Source of the DNA: Cymbidium sinense
Lineage: Eukaryota > Streptophyta > Magnoliopsida > Asparagales > Orchidaceae
Length of the DNA: 64,000 nt
Direction of reading: 5' to 3'
Assembly: GCA_021442155.1 (NCBI GenBank)
Contig: CM038218.1
Coordinates: 59,734,268-59,798,267 of the forward strand
Numbering within the stretch: the stretch's first letter is position 1; each line of letters starts with the position of its first letter. This document shows, in pieces, positions 36,950-48,800 of this stretch. Under the pieces are notes generated by a model. It had not been told where the DNA came from, made no database searches, and was given only the letters and a program-made list of their open reading frames with translations. The position numbers and the translations under genes were made by a program.

Positions 36950-39900
36950 CCAATGTATGACATAAAACCACAAGGAATTTAAATCAGTAATGCACCTAAG
37001 AAAAAAAGGGGCCTAATGCCTTTGGCTCATAATTAATGATTAATTAAGCTAAAGGGCTTAATTTAAGTACTTTCATAACCCTTCCCATACATATGGGTTA
37101 GATATGATTTTCTTAAACTACTTAGGTTATTGAACACCTAAGTATCTACCCAAGGAATAATTGATTAAATGATCAAGTTTTTGGATTAATTTTTGATTTT
37201 GAGCTTGGTTAATTAAGTTATTTAATGAAATGATTAAATCATTAATCAATTTATAAATTAATTAAGTTTTCATTAAAATGAAATATACTTAGGAGAAAGA
37301 TTTAAAAAAGGCATCCTAATCTCATTCCATAAGTATATCCACTGTTCTAGGGTGATTAACAAATTTAATTAATGAACTTATCATCATTTAATAGGTTAAT
37401 TAATCATTTATTTGATTAAGGGAGTGATTACAGATGAATCAAGCAATTCCCTTAATTAAACTATTAATAAATTCCAAGAAAATTAGGAGAGGCAGAAGTC
37501 ATCCTACTAAACATACCTGAGAGGTTTTGAATTAATCAATGGAATAATTAGGGAGTAATTAACATAATTACATACCCAATAAAACCCAAATTGCATGAAA
37601 CTTTTATTCAAAATTAATTAAACTTAATTTTTTATTATTCCCATATGAAATATCTTCAAAATGCATTTGAGTTTATATATTTTTTGATTTTTCTTAAATT
37701 AGTTGTGTATTTTTGAAATTTGAGTGATTAAGGATAATTAAATAATCTCTAATTATATAAATAATCTCATCAGCACCACGTGGAACGCTAACGTGGCACG
37801 CACTTTTCACATGGCATAATGGGATTCATCACTTAAGTTGTCACATCATATGTCACGTCAATCAGTGGTGCTACATGGTTTCTCCCTAGATCGTCCAATC
37901 AATGATCGTACTGTCAGGATTAAACCTGTGGTTCTAATAGGATTAGTCATGAGATCGCATGTGTTTTAATCAGGACCGTCCATCAAAAACATGCGAGATG
38001 GGTGGTCCATGATTCATCCCTACACTCGTTTGCTGGAGACGACGACCGTCTATCCCTTAAGGCTTGATCTAAGCTCAATCGAGCTTGGATTGAGCTAGGA
38101 TTGATCACACACCATCAACAAGCAAGGAGATGAAGATCTAACGATGGAAATCACTTGGGATTACAATTCTCTTCAAAAAGGACCAAAGAAAATTCAATGC
38201 AAGCTCAATTTTGAATAATACCTCACTAGAGGCTATCATCGGCCCTCCCAACCATCAAGATAGCTTCATCTAGTGGAGATGAAGCTCTGTTGAAGGTTTG
38301 AGGGCTTGAGGTTGAGTAGATCTTCCAAGTGGCCAAACTCCACCTCCTAGACTTGCGATCTAGACCCCTCTTCCCATGGCTTGATTACTTGGAATTTGAT
38401 TTAGGTGAGCTCGATTGAGCCCTCTCATGGTGTTTGTAGAAGGAATTTGGATTTGGTTGTGAATTAGCTAAGTTGGAATTTCTTCCTCCCATTTTTTTGA
38501 AAGAGAATGGAGAAATGGAAAATGCTTGAGGAAGCTTAGAGGAACTTGGAGAAGCTTGCTTTTAGTTCCCTAGCTCAATCAAGAAATGGTCATTTGGGTT
38601 TGATTTCACTTTGGGCAGATTTATAATAGTTTGAAATTAGGTTGGGCCAAATTTTAAAGAATTTGAAGTTGATTTGATGTCATTTGGGTCATGTTGACCC
38701 ATTTAGGTCAAAATGGGTCAACTTCAGTCAAGTTGACCAATTGGTCAAATTGGGTCAAACCAAGGGTTGGGTCAAGTTCATATAGCTATTTGAAATGTGG
38801 TTGCATGATTAGTTTGGTTCAATTTGGTTTATATTTGATTTTGGTTCATTTGACCAATTTGACCTATTCAGTCATGGGTTGGTTTTAGGGTTGGTTATTT
38901 GAAATATGCAAGCTTTGGTTTCAATGGTCAATTTGATCTAGTTGACCAATTGAGGGTCAAGTTCAAACATTGATGAATTGGTTTTGATCAATGGTTTCAA
39001 TCAATTTGGCCTATGGTATATTTTGGCAAGTTTAGGTTTTATTTTGGCTGTTGACTTGGTCAACCCTTAGGTTTGACTTGGTTTGATCCAATTTGAGTTG
39101 ATCATCTCATGATGATTGTTGCTCACAATGTGAGGCTTAGGTGGGATTAATCCAATTTGGGTAGGATTAGAATCTCAAAAAGAGTACTTAAGTCAAAGTG
39201 AGCCAAATTAAATTGACTTGATCAAGGCTTGAATCAAGTTTGGTTGAACTCACATATGGACTTATGATTAAAATATAAATCCATTTGCAAGTGATTTGGA
39301 GTCAAATGGGTTTTGATTCACTTGACAATTTCAAGTTCAAAGGGTGAACATGAGTTTGATTTGGGTTTGATTTTTGAATTTAGTTTTGGTTTGATGATTG
39401 AAGTTTATGTTTATATTTGGTTTCATGATTGAAGGATTGATTGAATCATTATGGAAAATCAAGGGTTTGGCTTGATTTGAGTTTGATTTGGCTAAGTTCA
39501 GGAATTTGACTTGAAAGGCTTAAGTTGAATTTTGGTTGAATTTGGATTTGAGTTTTGAATTGATCTTGGGTATTTGACTTTATATTCCATTTATATTTAT
39601 AAATATAAATGAGAATATCAATGGGTTATGAGAAAATCTTTTGAATTAGAATTTGATTTGAGCTAAGTCCATAAGATGGAATCAAAGTGATTTAGGAAGG
39701 ATTTTTTGAATTTGGAATTCAATCATCAATCATTTGGAATTGATTCATGATTTGGAATTGATTTATTTGAGAAAATCATTAAGTTGGAATTGATTTGATT
39801 TGAAGTTGATTTGATTTGAGAAAATCAAGTTAGAATTGATTTGAGAGTTGATTTGGAAGTTGGAATTGGAGTTTTAAACTATGAGTGACCTTTTCTAACA

Positions 39901-40062
39901 CCCCAAAGGCATGACCTATTCCTATGGCTAACTCTTCTAAGTCTCTAGGTTGGTATTCACCAATCACTAAAAGTGTCTTAAGATTGTCTAAGAAACTCTT
40001 ATGTCTGGTACCCCATAAGCCAAGATGGAGAGATTGAGAGCTCATCCAAAAAAAGATTAGGA
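36950..40062 (-). repeat. Element 2 3' LTR, partial
   Basis: Inverted match to 27,704-about 31,320 of element 1's LTR. The LTR start is eroded near 40,035-40,062 ('gagctcatccaaaaaaagatt' instead of 'gagctcattctaaaaatgaggtcaaca' on the plus strand). Part of the region equal to 29,340-29,750 is deleted around 38,585. It stops abruptly at 36,950 at the element 1 junction. Confidence 0.8.
37752..37782 (-). promoter_or_regulatory. LTR promoter of element 2 (G-box plus TATA)
   Basis: In LTR sense (minus strand) CACGTGG precedes 'gattatttatataatt' by about 15 bases. The same arrangement occurs at 62,180-62,227. Conservation in two LTRs of one element plus the eroded version in element 1 supports a core promoter; the transcription start cannot be located. 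Confidence 0.5.
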
Positions 40063-43000
40063 AAAATCCTGGTTAGGTGTGTGACAAGACACCTTTATAG
40101 AGTGTGAACCTTCGAGTGGTGAATGATTTGATTTAAGTCTCACTGGAGAGAAATTAATTTAATTTGTTTGATTATTTAGTTATTTTTGTTTCGACTCCAC
40201 TGGGGATAGAAAAGTAAACTCTCCACTAGGGGAGCAAGTTCAAGTCATCCACTAGGGAGGAGAGGTCGTGAAATCTACTAAGGGATTAGACTTTGACATC
40301 CGCAGGGGGAACTGGAAAGGTTTGCATTTCATTGAGGAGGAGCAGATGGTTTGATTTATTATTTTTATTTTTTAATTTTTTTTTACTTATTTAGTTCTTT
40401 TTTTATTATTTTGATTTGATTATTTTGATTTGACTCCATTGAGGGAGATTGATAGGATTTATTTGGTTTATTTTGATTTGACTCCACTGAGGGGGGTTGA
40501 TTGGATTTGTTTGTTTAGTTGACTCCACTGAGGGAGGAGGGTTGAGTTTTGTTTCAAATTTAAATTTTGGGATTTTGAGATGGACCATGTTGGTTTGTGA
40601 TGGATCGCACTGAGTAGGGGCCATGTAGGCCTAGGCCTAACTCAAGTTTATCAATCCAAAGGGGTAGTCTGCCAAACGCATAGTAGGACTAGCCAACAAA
40701 AGGGATTTCTTTTCAATTTGTAGCAGCACTAGGAAGAAAGCGTTGTAGACTTACATCCTCCAAAGTAAGGATTAGTTGCTAGGGTAATCCATTGGCAAGG
40801 CAACGAATTGAACCCAACCTAAGACTGACTGTTGAGTGAATTCGGTTAAAGGACTTAAATCAGCTCAAAGATAGTCAAGATTAATTTTATTTTTAATTAA
40901 TTTTTATAGATCCCATCAGTTTGTGATGGACTACACTGGGTAGGGGCCATTGAGGTCTTGGTCTACCACAGATTTATTTATCTAAAGGGAGTAGTCTACC
41001 AACCACATAGTAGGACTGTCCAACCAAAGGGGTGTCTTTCGGCTTACAATGGTCAAGTTTAAGAAGAAAGCACGGGAACTCACATCTTTGAAAATAAGGA
41101 ACCACTGGGGTGACATATTAACAGGGTAACATGTTAACCTGACCTAAGGCTGATTATTGAGTGAATTTCACTGGGAGACTTAAATCAGCTCAAAGATAGT
41201 CAAGATTAATTTGATTTTTTAATTATTTTTGATGGATTCCGCTGGTTTAATATGGATCACACTGATAAGGATCTTATATCAACCTAGACCCACCTCAGAT
41301 TTACTGAACCAAAGGAAGTAGCTTCCCGACCGAGGGGAGAACTATCTAACCAAAGGAGTGCATTTCAGTTTGCAATGGTCAATTTAGAGGAACAAAGCAT
41401 GAGGACTCACATCTTCCACTACAAAAGACCACTAGGGTGAAATATTAATAAGGTAACATGTTAGCCCAACCTAGGGCAGACTATTGAGTGAATGTCGCTA
41501 GAAAACTTAAATCAGCTCAAAGATAGTCAAGAGTAATTTAATTCTATAATTATTTTTGATAGATTCCATTAGTTTGTGATGGATCACACTAAGAAGGAGC
41601 TTATATCAGCCTAGACCTACCTTAAATTTACTGAACCAAAGGGAGTAGCTTCCCGATCGAGGGGACAACTATCTAACCAAAGGAGTGCCTTACGGTTTGC
41701 AATGGTCAATTCAGGGGAAGAAAGCACGGGGACTCACATTCTCTACTACAAAAGACCACTGAGGTGATCGGTTGCTTTGGGCAATAAATCAAACCTAACC
41801 TAGGGCTGCCCATCAGTTTGCGACAGTCATGTTGGAAAGAATGCGTCGTAGGCTTACCTCTTCCAAAGTGGAATAACTGTTGGGGCAACCTGCTTATGAC
41901 AAAATAGATTGAACCAGACCTAAGGGTGACTACGGAGAGAGTGCTAACCTAGGGACTTATCTCAACTTAGGTAGTCAGGCAATTCCTATAAGCACCTAAA
42001 GATAGGATTCCTGCTTGGGAAGAGGGGCCCTTTGGGGATTGAATTCCTTATTCAGAAGCAAATATTTTGTTTGTTTGTTTAGTTAGTTTATCATGGACCC
42101 TATTAGTTTATGAGGGATCACACTGAGAAGGAGCTTATATGCCTAGACCTATCTCAAATTTACTGAACTAAGGGAGAACTTCACATATGTTAAACAAATC
42201 CTCCAACCATAGGGGTGGCTACTAGGAAAGGGGGACTGTCCAATCCAAAAGTAACATGAATAGTGTATAAATGGGGTTGCAAAGGATGTGATCCAAATAG
42301 AGTGCCCACAAGGAAAGGGGTCGCTAAGGGCTTGATCCAAAATTCTGGAGAAGATAATATGCATATGTATTCAGTGGCCAACTCAAAGAGAAAGCACAGG
42401 GACTCACATCTACCAAGAGTGGTGTATCCACCAGGTGAGTTACTGTCAACATAGCAAACATCAACCAACCTAAGTTGCCCTTGATTTGCAAAAATCAGTC
42501 TAGGAAGAAAGCTTGAGGACTCACATCCTTTTATAGTTGAACTAATTGCTGGGATAGTGCCGCTCTCAACAAAGCTATCTAGGGCTACCTCGAGTGAATG
42601 TCACTGGGGGACTTATATCAACTCAAATGTTGTCAAGGGGAAAGGAGCCTCTGGGGGACTTACCCTAAACCTCAAATATACTCAACCTAGCTAGACCATG
42701 ATGATTACTTCAAGAAGAAAGCGCAGGGACTCACATCTTCTTAAAAAAATTAACATGAGGGCCACAAAGGAAGCCTAAAACCAACAAGCTCATCGATTTG
42801 CAATGGTCAAGTTTAAGATGAAAGTGTGGGGACTCACATCCATGCAACAAGTGACTACTGGGGTGACATACTAACAAGGTAGTATGCAAAGCCCGACCTA
42901 GAACAACTAATGAGTGAGTGCCACAGGGGGCTTGCTCCCACATCAAAATAGCCCGAGATAAAAGATTTGTGTTTGTTTTTGTGCTTGTGCTAAAGGGAAT

Positions 43001-43376
43001 ATGATTCTTGGGTTCTCTCACACCTACCTTAAACACACTTGAGAAATTTGATGAAATGGTGCCATAGATGGCAGCTAGGATTCCAACCAAGAAAGGATGT
43101 TGCTTGGGCTCTCTCACACCTAACTTAGTTGTGCTAATCAAAATAGGATGCCTCTTGGGTTCTCTCACACCTATTCTAGTAGCGCCAGGAAATTGTGTTT
43201 GATTATGTATGTGTTGTGGAAGAGGGACAGGATGCCTCTTGGGTTCTCTTACACCTATCCTAAATACGCCATGGCAGATTCACAAGACAAGCAAACAACG
43301 CTTCGAAAGAAGAAAATATTTTGATGAATTATAATGAATTTTTGTTCTTTTGTTGATAATTATTTTTAAACATGAT
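40063..43376 (-). repeat. Element 2 non-coding 3' region of diverged modules
   Basis: Inverted counterpart of 25,261-27,703. The 'ggactcacatctt' phrase (complement of the AAGATGTGAGTCC module) recurs near 41,070, 41,408, 41,730, 42,400, 42,510, 42,728 and 42,830. Nearest pol (42,990-43,275) the 'cttgggttctctcacacc' stem-loop modules occur four times. Some 870 bp longer than the element 1 region, because module numbers differ. Confidence 0.75.
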
Positions 43377-43959
43377 TTATGGGTAATATTTTTTCAAATA
43401 GAGCCCATTAATTGGAAGCATTGGGTGTTGCCCTTTATAATCACTGAGCTGATAAGATTCTCCTTGGTAGGCCTTTTATATGATAAAAAGGCCTTCCCAA
43501 GTAGATTCAAACTTTCCTCCCATCTTTTGATGGGAAATAATTGGTATCTTTAAGACTAATACAAGTTCTCCTACTTGAAAAGCCTAGGGCAGTCCAGCTT
43601 GTTGTGAGCTTGAATCATTTTAGCCTTGTACAACTTGAGGTTCTGGTATGCTCATAACCATCTTTCCTACAAACCTTGAGCTCTTCTAACTATAACTTTG
43701 CATTCTGCTCTATAGTGATCTTGATACCTAATGCTATCCTTAGTGATGGGAGTTGAACTTCTAAAGGTAGAATAGCTTTGGACCCATACACTAAGGAGAA
43801 TGGGGTGGATTGAGTTTGAGTTTTGTATGTGGTGCAGTATGCCCACATGGCTTCATCCAACTGATCATGCAACTATCATTTGTTATCATCAAGCATCTTC
43901 TTTAGTATTTGGATGAGAGTTTTGTTGAATGCTTCTGCTAGGCCATTTGCTCTGGGGTA
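43377..43959 (-). pseudogene. Element 2 integrase C-terminal half, interrupted by element 3
   Basis: Minus-strand frames read AFQVGELVLVLKIPIISHQ, MGGKFESTWEG, AYQGESYQLSDYKGQHPM and NGLYLKKYYP with the stop at 43,377. Upstream (43,690-43,872) the frame gives MHDQLDEAMWAYCTTYKTQT and PFSLVYGSKAILPLEVQLPS. A stop after the FII segment and frame changes disable it. The catalytic-Glu region is cut at 43,955-43,959; the rest of the gene resumes at 57,088. Confidence 0.85.
43955..43959. repeat. Target site duplication of element 3, left copy (GGGTA)
   Basis: Identical to 57,088-57,092. It lies in element 2's integrase gene. Confidence 0.95.
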
Positions 43960-45944
43960 TGTTGACCTCATTTTTAGAATGAGCTCTCAACTCCTCCATC
44001 TTAGACATAAGACTCCTTTTAGGCATTCAGAGTTCCTTAGTCTTAAGTCACTTCTAGTGATTAGGTGAACACTTAACCTAACCCTAGAGACTTAGAAGGT
44101 TTATCCATAGGAATAGGTTATGTCTTAGGGGTGTTAGGAAAATTTGCCTACCTTATAGCCTGAACCAAATCCTCACTTCCTTCTATCAAGACAAACTCCA
44201 AACTCATATCAACTTCAACTCAATCAAACCTTGAACCAATTTTAATGGATTTTCTCAAATCATGAATCAATTCCAAATAATTAAAACCCATGATTGAAAT
44301 CCATAACCAAATTCAAATTTCAAAAATATTACCTGAGCCCTTTGATTCTATCTTATGGACTTAGCTCAAATCAAATCCAAATCAATTCAAATTCAAAACA
44401 TTTTTCTCATAAATCATTTATATTCTCATTTATATTCATGAATATAAATTAAATCTAAATTCAAATATCCAAAACCAAATTCAAAAATCAAATCCTAATT
44501 TATTAAAAATTCAACCTAAGCCTTTAAGTCTAAATCTTGAACTTAGCGAAATCAATTTCAAATAAAGCCAGACCCTTCATTTTTCTTCATGATTCAATCA
44601 ATCCTACAATCATGAATCCAAATATAAATACAAACTTCAATTACTAATCCAAGAATCAATTACAGATTAAACCAAATTGATTGAAACCAATTGAACCATC
44701 ATACTCCAAATATTCATTTGAACTTGACCCAACTCTTGGTTTGACCCAATTTGACCAATTGGTCAACCAAACTTGTTTTGACCTAATTTGACTCAAATGG
44801 GTCAAATTAACCAAAATTAAACTAAATTAACTTCAAATAACATGAAATTTGGTCCAACATAATCTTATTTCTCATGCATTAGGCATATGAATCCTATAAG
44901 CCTGAGTCAAATGATTGTCTAAAAATTAAAGTAAAATGTAATATGATTTGCATTAGATCTAGGTCATTTTTTATACCCTGACATGATCTAGTCTATTAGA
45001 GAGAGAGTTTAAGGACTTAGTCTCTTTCTAAAATATATTACAGCCTAGCTACCTTACATAAACATATGGCTTGCCTACATGAATTTAAAATCATAGAAGG
45101 AGTTAGTTGGCGGCCACCCACAGGCAGTTATAAGACCAAGCAATCAAGTGGTTTGTCCTCTCTTATGGAGGTAAAATGAATACCCAGTTTCACCTTAAAT
45201 TTATGTCGTGCTTTTGGCCCTCACCAAAGCTCCTTAGATTTAGGTTCTGAGGTTGCTTCTCCCTTCTATGGGCCATAAGCATAAATCCTCACATCTTAGG
45301 CATTTCCATAACCTTGTATTATGGAATTATTAGCCTTAAACTTCTACTAAAAATTTAACTCAAACAAGTAATTCAATTTCAAAAATGTAAAGACCAACCA
45401 TAGATAGTTTGGGATATTTACTAGGCTTCCTAGTATCCTAAACATCTCCTACTCACCTCCATTTGGCTTCGATAAGAACTCCCTCCTCTTGATCGATCCC
45501 ACTTGATTTGCCAAAAATAAACTAAATGATTGATAGTCCTACCTATTGAAATCTTTGGAGACAACGATCATTTACCTTAATCAAGAGTATTCCTAAGGAA
45601 TCCCTTCCTTAGGATGTAATTAACTATGGGGGCTTGCCCCTGTAGAGAACTTAACGAACCCAATTTAAAATAAACCCTACTTTACTTATCTATATAAAAT
45701 AGGGGAAGAATCTCTGGTACATATGTAGACCCATTGTCCTTAGGAGTCCTTATTGAAGTAATTAGGTCCATTGTAGGGTGGTGACTTCTGTCTTTCGAGA
45801 TAGTACACCTCTCCTCAATGTCATACCCGATCACCCTAATAAGAATATCTACGGATCTACATAGTGTCCCAACCAAATGTGTATATTTCTGTTTCATTTA
45901 GCCTCTTCAAAAGGATAAATGAAGGCAAAAATATTTTCACTATA
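43960..45944 (+). repeat. Element 3 5' LTR (1,985 bp)
   Basis: Starts TGTTGACCTCATTTTT and ends ttttcactata. Compared with the 3' LTR it lacks about 900 bp near 44,663 (3' LTR 54,860-55,760) and about 130 bp near 44,862. It also lacks the long-form segment found in elements 1 and 2. Contains the palindrome TTGACCAATTGGTCAA at 44,751-44,766. Confidence 0.9.
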
Positions 45945-45953
45945 GATTTTTCT

Positions 45954-45971
45954 AGTGACTCCACTGGGGAT
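45954..45971 (+). other. Element 3 primer-binding site
   Basis: AGTGACTCCACTGGGGA begins about 9 bases after the LTR end. It resembles the tRNA-Arg-type primer site described for Tat/Ogre elements. This is the clearest copy in the window. Confidence 0.65.
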
Positions 45972-46269
45972 TTTTCCTCTCTCCATCCTTGGTAAATGAT
46001 CATTATCTCCAAGTATCGATAGTGGATTTGTACTTTGTATAAGTCCAAGACTATCTTTCCTTCCATTGGCACTTAGTTTATTTCATCCTTAAGCTAAACT
46101 AGCCAACACCCTTTAGGCTTTAAGACCTTATTCCATGTAGCTCTTAAAACCCCTGTTGGGTTTTGAAATAGGTGAAAACAGAAATTTAATAAAAGAGAAA
46201 TAACTAAAGACTTCCTTCTTACCATTTCCATGGTAAGGTAAGGTTCATCCCAAAAATAAAGAAGAATCA

Positions 46270-48800
46270 ATCCTTTATGAAAATATCAATTTCCAAAAAG
46301 CACTTTTTCAAAATGCACATAATAAAATATTTACAAAAAAATTTTGCAAACCAACCTCATCTAACAATCTTCATGATTGTTATATATAGGATCTTTTTTA
46401 AAAAAAATAAAATCCAAAATCATTCTTTTCAAAAAGCACAAGTGAACTTCCTTATTTGATTTATTAAATAAGGACTTCACTTTCCAAAAATCAAAATCAA
46501 CAATCATATTTTTCTAAAAGCACAATGAACACTTTCATTCAATATACTCAAGTTTATTGAATGAAAGTTTTCATTTTTCAATCAAAAATCAAAAGTCAAA
46601 ATTTCCAAAAGCACAAATGAACACTTCTATTCAATATACTCAAATTTATTGAATGAAGGTTTTCATCTTCAATCAAAATCATAATCACATTTTCCAAAAG
46701 CATAAATGAACACTTTCATTCAATATACTCAAATTTATTGAATGAAGGGTTTCATTTTCAATCAAAACCAACAATCAAATTTTCCAAAAGCACAAATGAA
46801 CACTTTCATTCAATATACTCAAATTTAATGAATGAAGGTTTTCATTTTCGATCAAAATCAATAATCAAATTTTTCAAAAGCACAAATGAACACTTTCATT
46901 CAATATACTCAAATTTATTGAATGAAGTTTTTTCAATTTCAATCAAAATCAACAATCACATTTTTCCCGAAGCACAAATAAACACTTTCATTCAATATAC
47001 TCTAATTTATTGAATGATGGTTTTTATTTTCAATCAAAATCAACAATCACATTTTCCAAAAGCACAAATTAACACTTTCATTAATATACTTGAATTTATT
47101 GAATGAATGTTTTCATTTTCAATCAAAATCAACAATCACATTTTCCAAAATGACAAACACTTTCATTCAATATACTCAAATTTATTGAATGAAGGTTTTT
47201 ATTTTTAATCAAAATCAACAATCACATTTTTCGAAAGCACAAATGAACACTTTCATTCAATCTACTCAAATTTATTGAATGAAGTTTTTCATTTTCAATC
47301 AAAATCTACAGTCAAATTTTCCAAAACCACAAATGAACACTTTCATTCAATATACTCAAATTTATTGAATGAAAGTTTTCCTTTTCTATCAAAATCAACA
47401 ATCACATTTTTCAAAAGCACAAATGAACACTTTCATTCAATATACTCAAATTTATTGAATGAAGGTTTTCATTTTCAATCAAAATTAACAATCACATTTT
47501 CCAAAGTCATAAATTAACACTTCCATTCAATATGCTCAAATTTATTGAATGAAAATTTTTCATTTTAGTCAAAATAAACAATCATATTTTTTGAAAGCAT
47601 ATTGAATATCTCCATTCAATATACTCAATTTACTGAATGAAGATTTTATTTCAAAATAAGAAACAACAATAATCTTTTTAAAAATAAAGTCAACAAACAC
47701 CTTTTCAAAAATAAAAATTAACAATCATCTTTCCAAAATTAAAACAACATTTAGATTCTTCATTTAGCATACCCAAATTTGCTAAGTGAATATCCTCTTT
47801 TCAAAATAAAATCAATAAATAGCTTTTCAGAACATAAAACAACATTTGGATCTTTCATTTAGCATACTCAAATTTGCTAAGTGAAAATCTTCTTTTTCAA
47901 AATCAAAATACATTTGGATTTCCTTAGCATATCAAAATTTGCTAAGGATCCTCTTTTCAAACAAAAATCAAAATAATGAAACACAATTGGATTTCCTTAT
48001 CATACCTAAATTTTCTAAGAATCCCCTTTTCAAAAATCAACCAAAGTCAAAATAAACCACATTTGAATTTCCTTAGCATACCTAAATTTGCTAAGGATCA
48101 TATCTTCAAAATAATCAAAATGAAACACATTTGTATTTCCTTAGCATACTTAAATTTGCTAAGAATCCTCTTTTCAACAAAATCAAAACAAAAGCACACT
48201 TGGATCTCCTATTTAGCACACCTAAATTTGCTAAGTAGAAATCCTCTTCCCAAAAAAAAAATCAAGAGAACAAAATCAATCACATTAGGATCCTTTATTT
48301 AGAATACCTAAATTTGCTAAGTAAAGGTCCTCTTTTCAAAAAATAACAAAATATTTGGATTCTTCATTCAGCTTACCCAAATTTGGTAAGTGAAGATTCC
48401 ATTCTAAAATTCACACATGATTCACAAAAAAACAAAAAAAGAAGAAGAAAATTGTTTTCAAACACCTCACTTAGCATACCCAAATTTCCTAAGTGAGTAA
48501 ATTCCAGAATCAAAAATCCAAACAAAGTTAATTGACCCTTTACTTTAACATACTCAAATTTGTTAAATGAAGGGTCCCCAAATAATAAAAAATCAAATTC
48601 AAATATGAACTAATGGAAGCATCAAAAGTCTCTCCAAAATGCTTAAACCCCATTCAACATACCCATATTTGTTGAATGTGGGTTCTAAACTTAAGTCAAA
48701 TTCAAGGTCTCTCCTCCAGAAATTCAAAATCTCTCCAACATTTGGAACCCCATTTAGCATACCCAAATTTGTTAAATGAGGGTTCCAATCCAACAATCAA
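46270..48800 (+). repeat. Element 3 leader array of hairpin-forming repeats
   Basis: Thirteen or so units of about 90 bp (46,500-47,640) share CACTTTCATTCAATA, a loop tactcaaatt and TATTGAATGAA. The unit at 46,531-46,568 has a perfect 14-bp stem. About nine units of about 85 bp (47,740-48,490) carry TTTAGCA/TGCTAAG-type stems, followed by single variants at 48,646-48,686 and 48,744-48,786. Open frames through the array (for example 46,738-47,013) reflect the period being divisible by three, not a protein. Confidence 0.9.

Larger units (their letters stand above)
36950..43959 (-). mobile_element. Element 2, left part: 3' LTR, 3' modules and integrase C-terminus
   Basis: On the minus strand it reads (from right to left) integrase C-terminal half, post-pol stem-loops, diverged 3' modules, then the first ~3.1 kb of the 3' LTR. 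The right edge is the GGGTA duplication where element 3 inserted. The left edge is the junction with element 1 at 36,949/36,950, in the middle of the LTR. The other half of the element is at 57,093-64,000. Confidence 0.85.

Noticed and set aside
46738..47517. Open frames encoding a repeated peptide (NEHFHSIYSNLLNEGFHF type)
   Set aside because: They arise because the roughly 90-bp hairpin repeat length is divisible by three. Neighbouring units break the frame and element 1 has no equivalent product.
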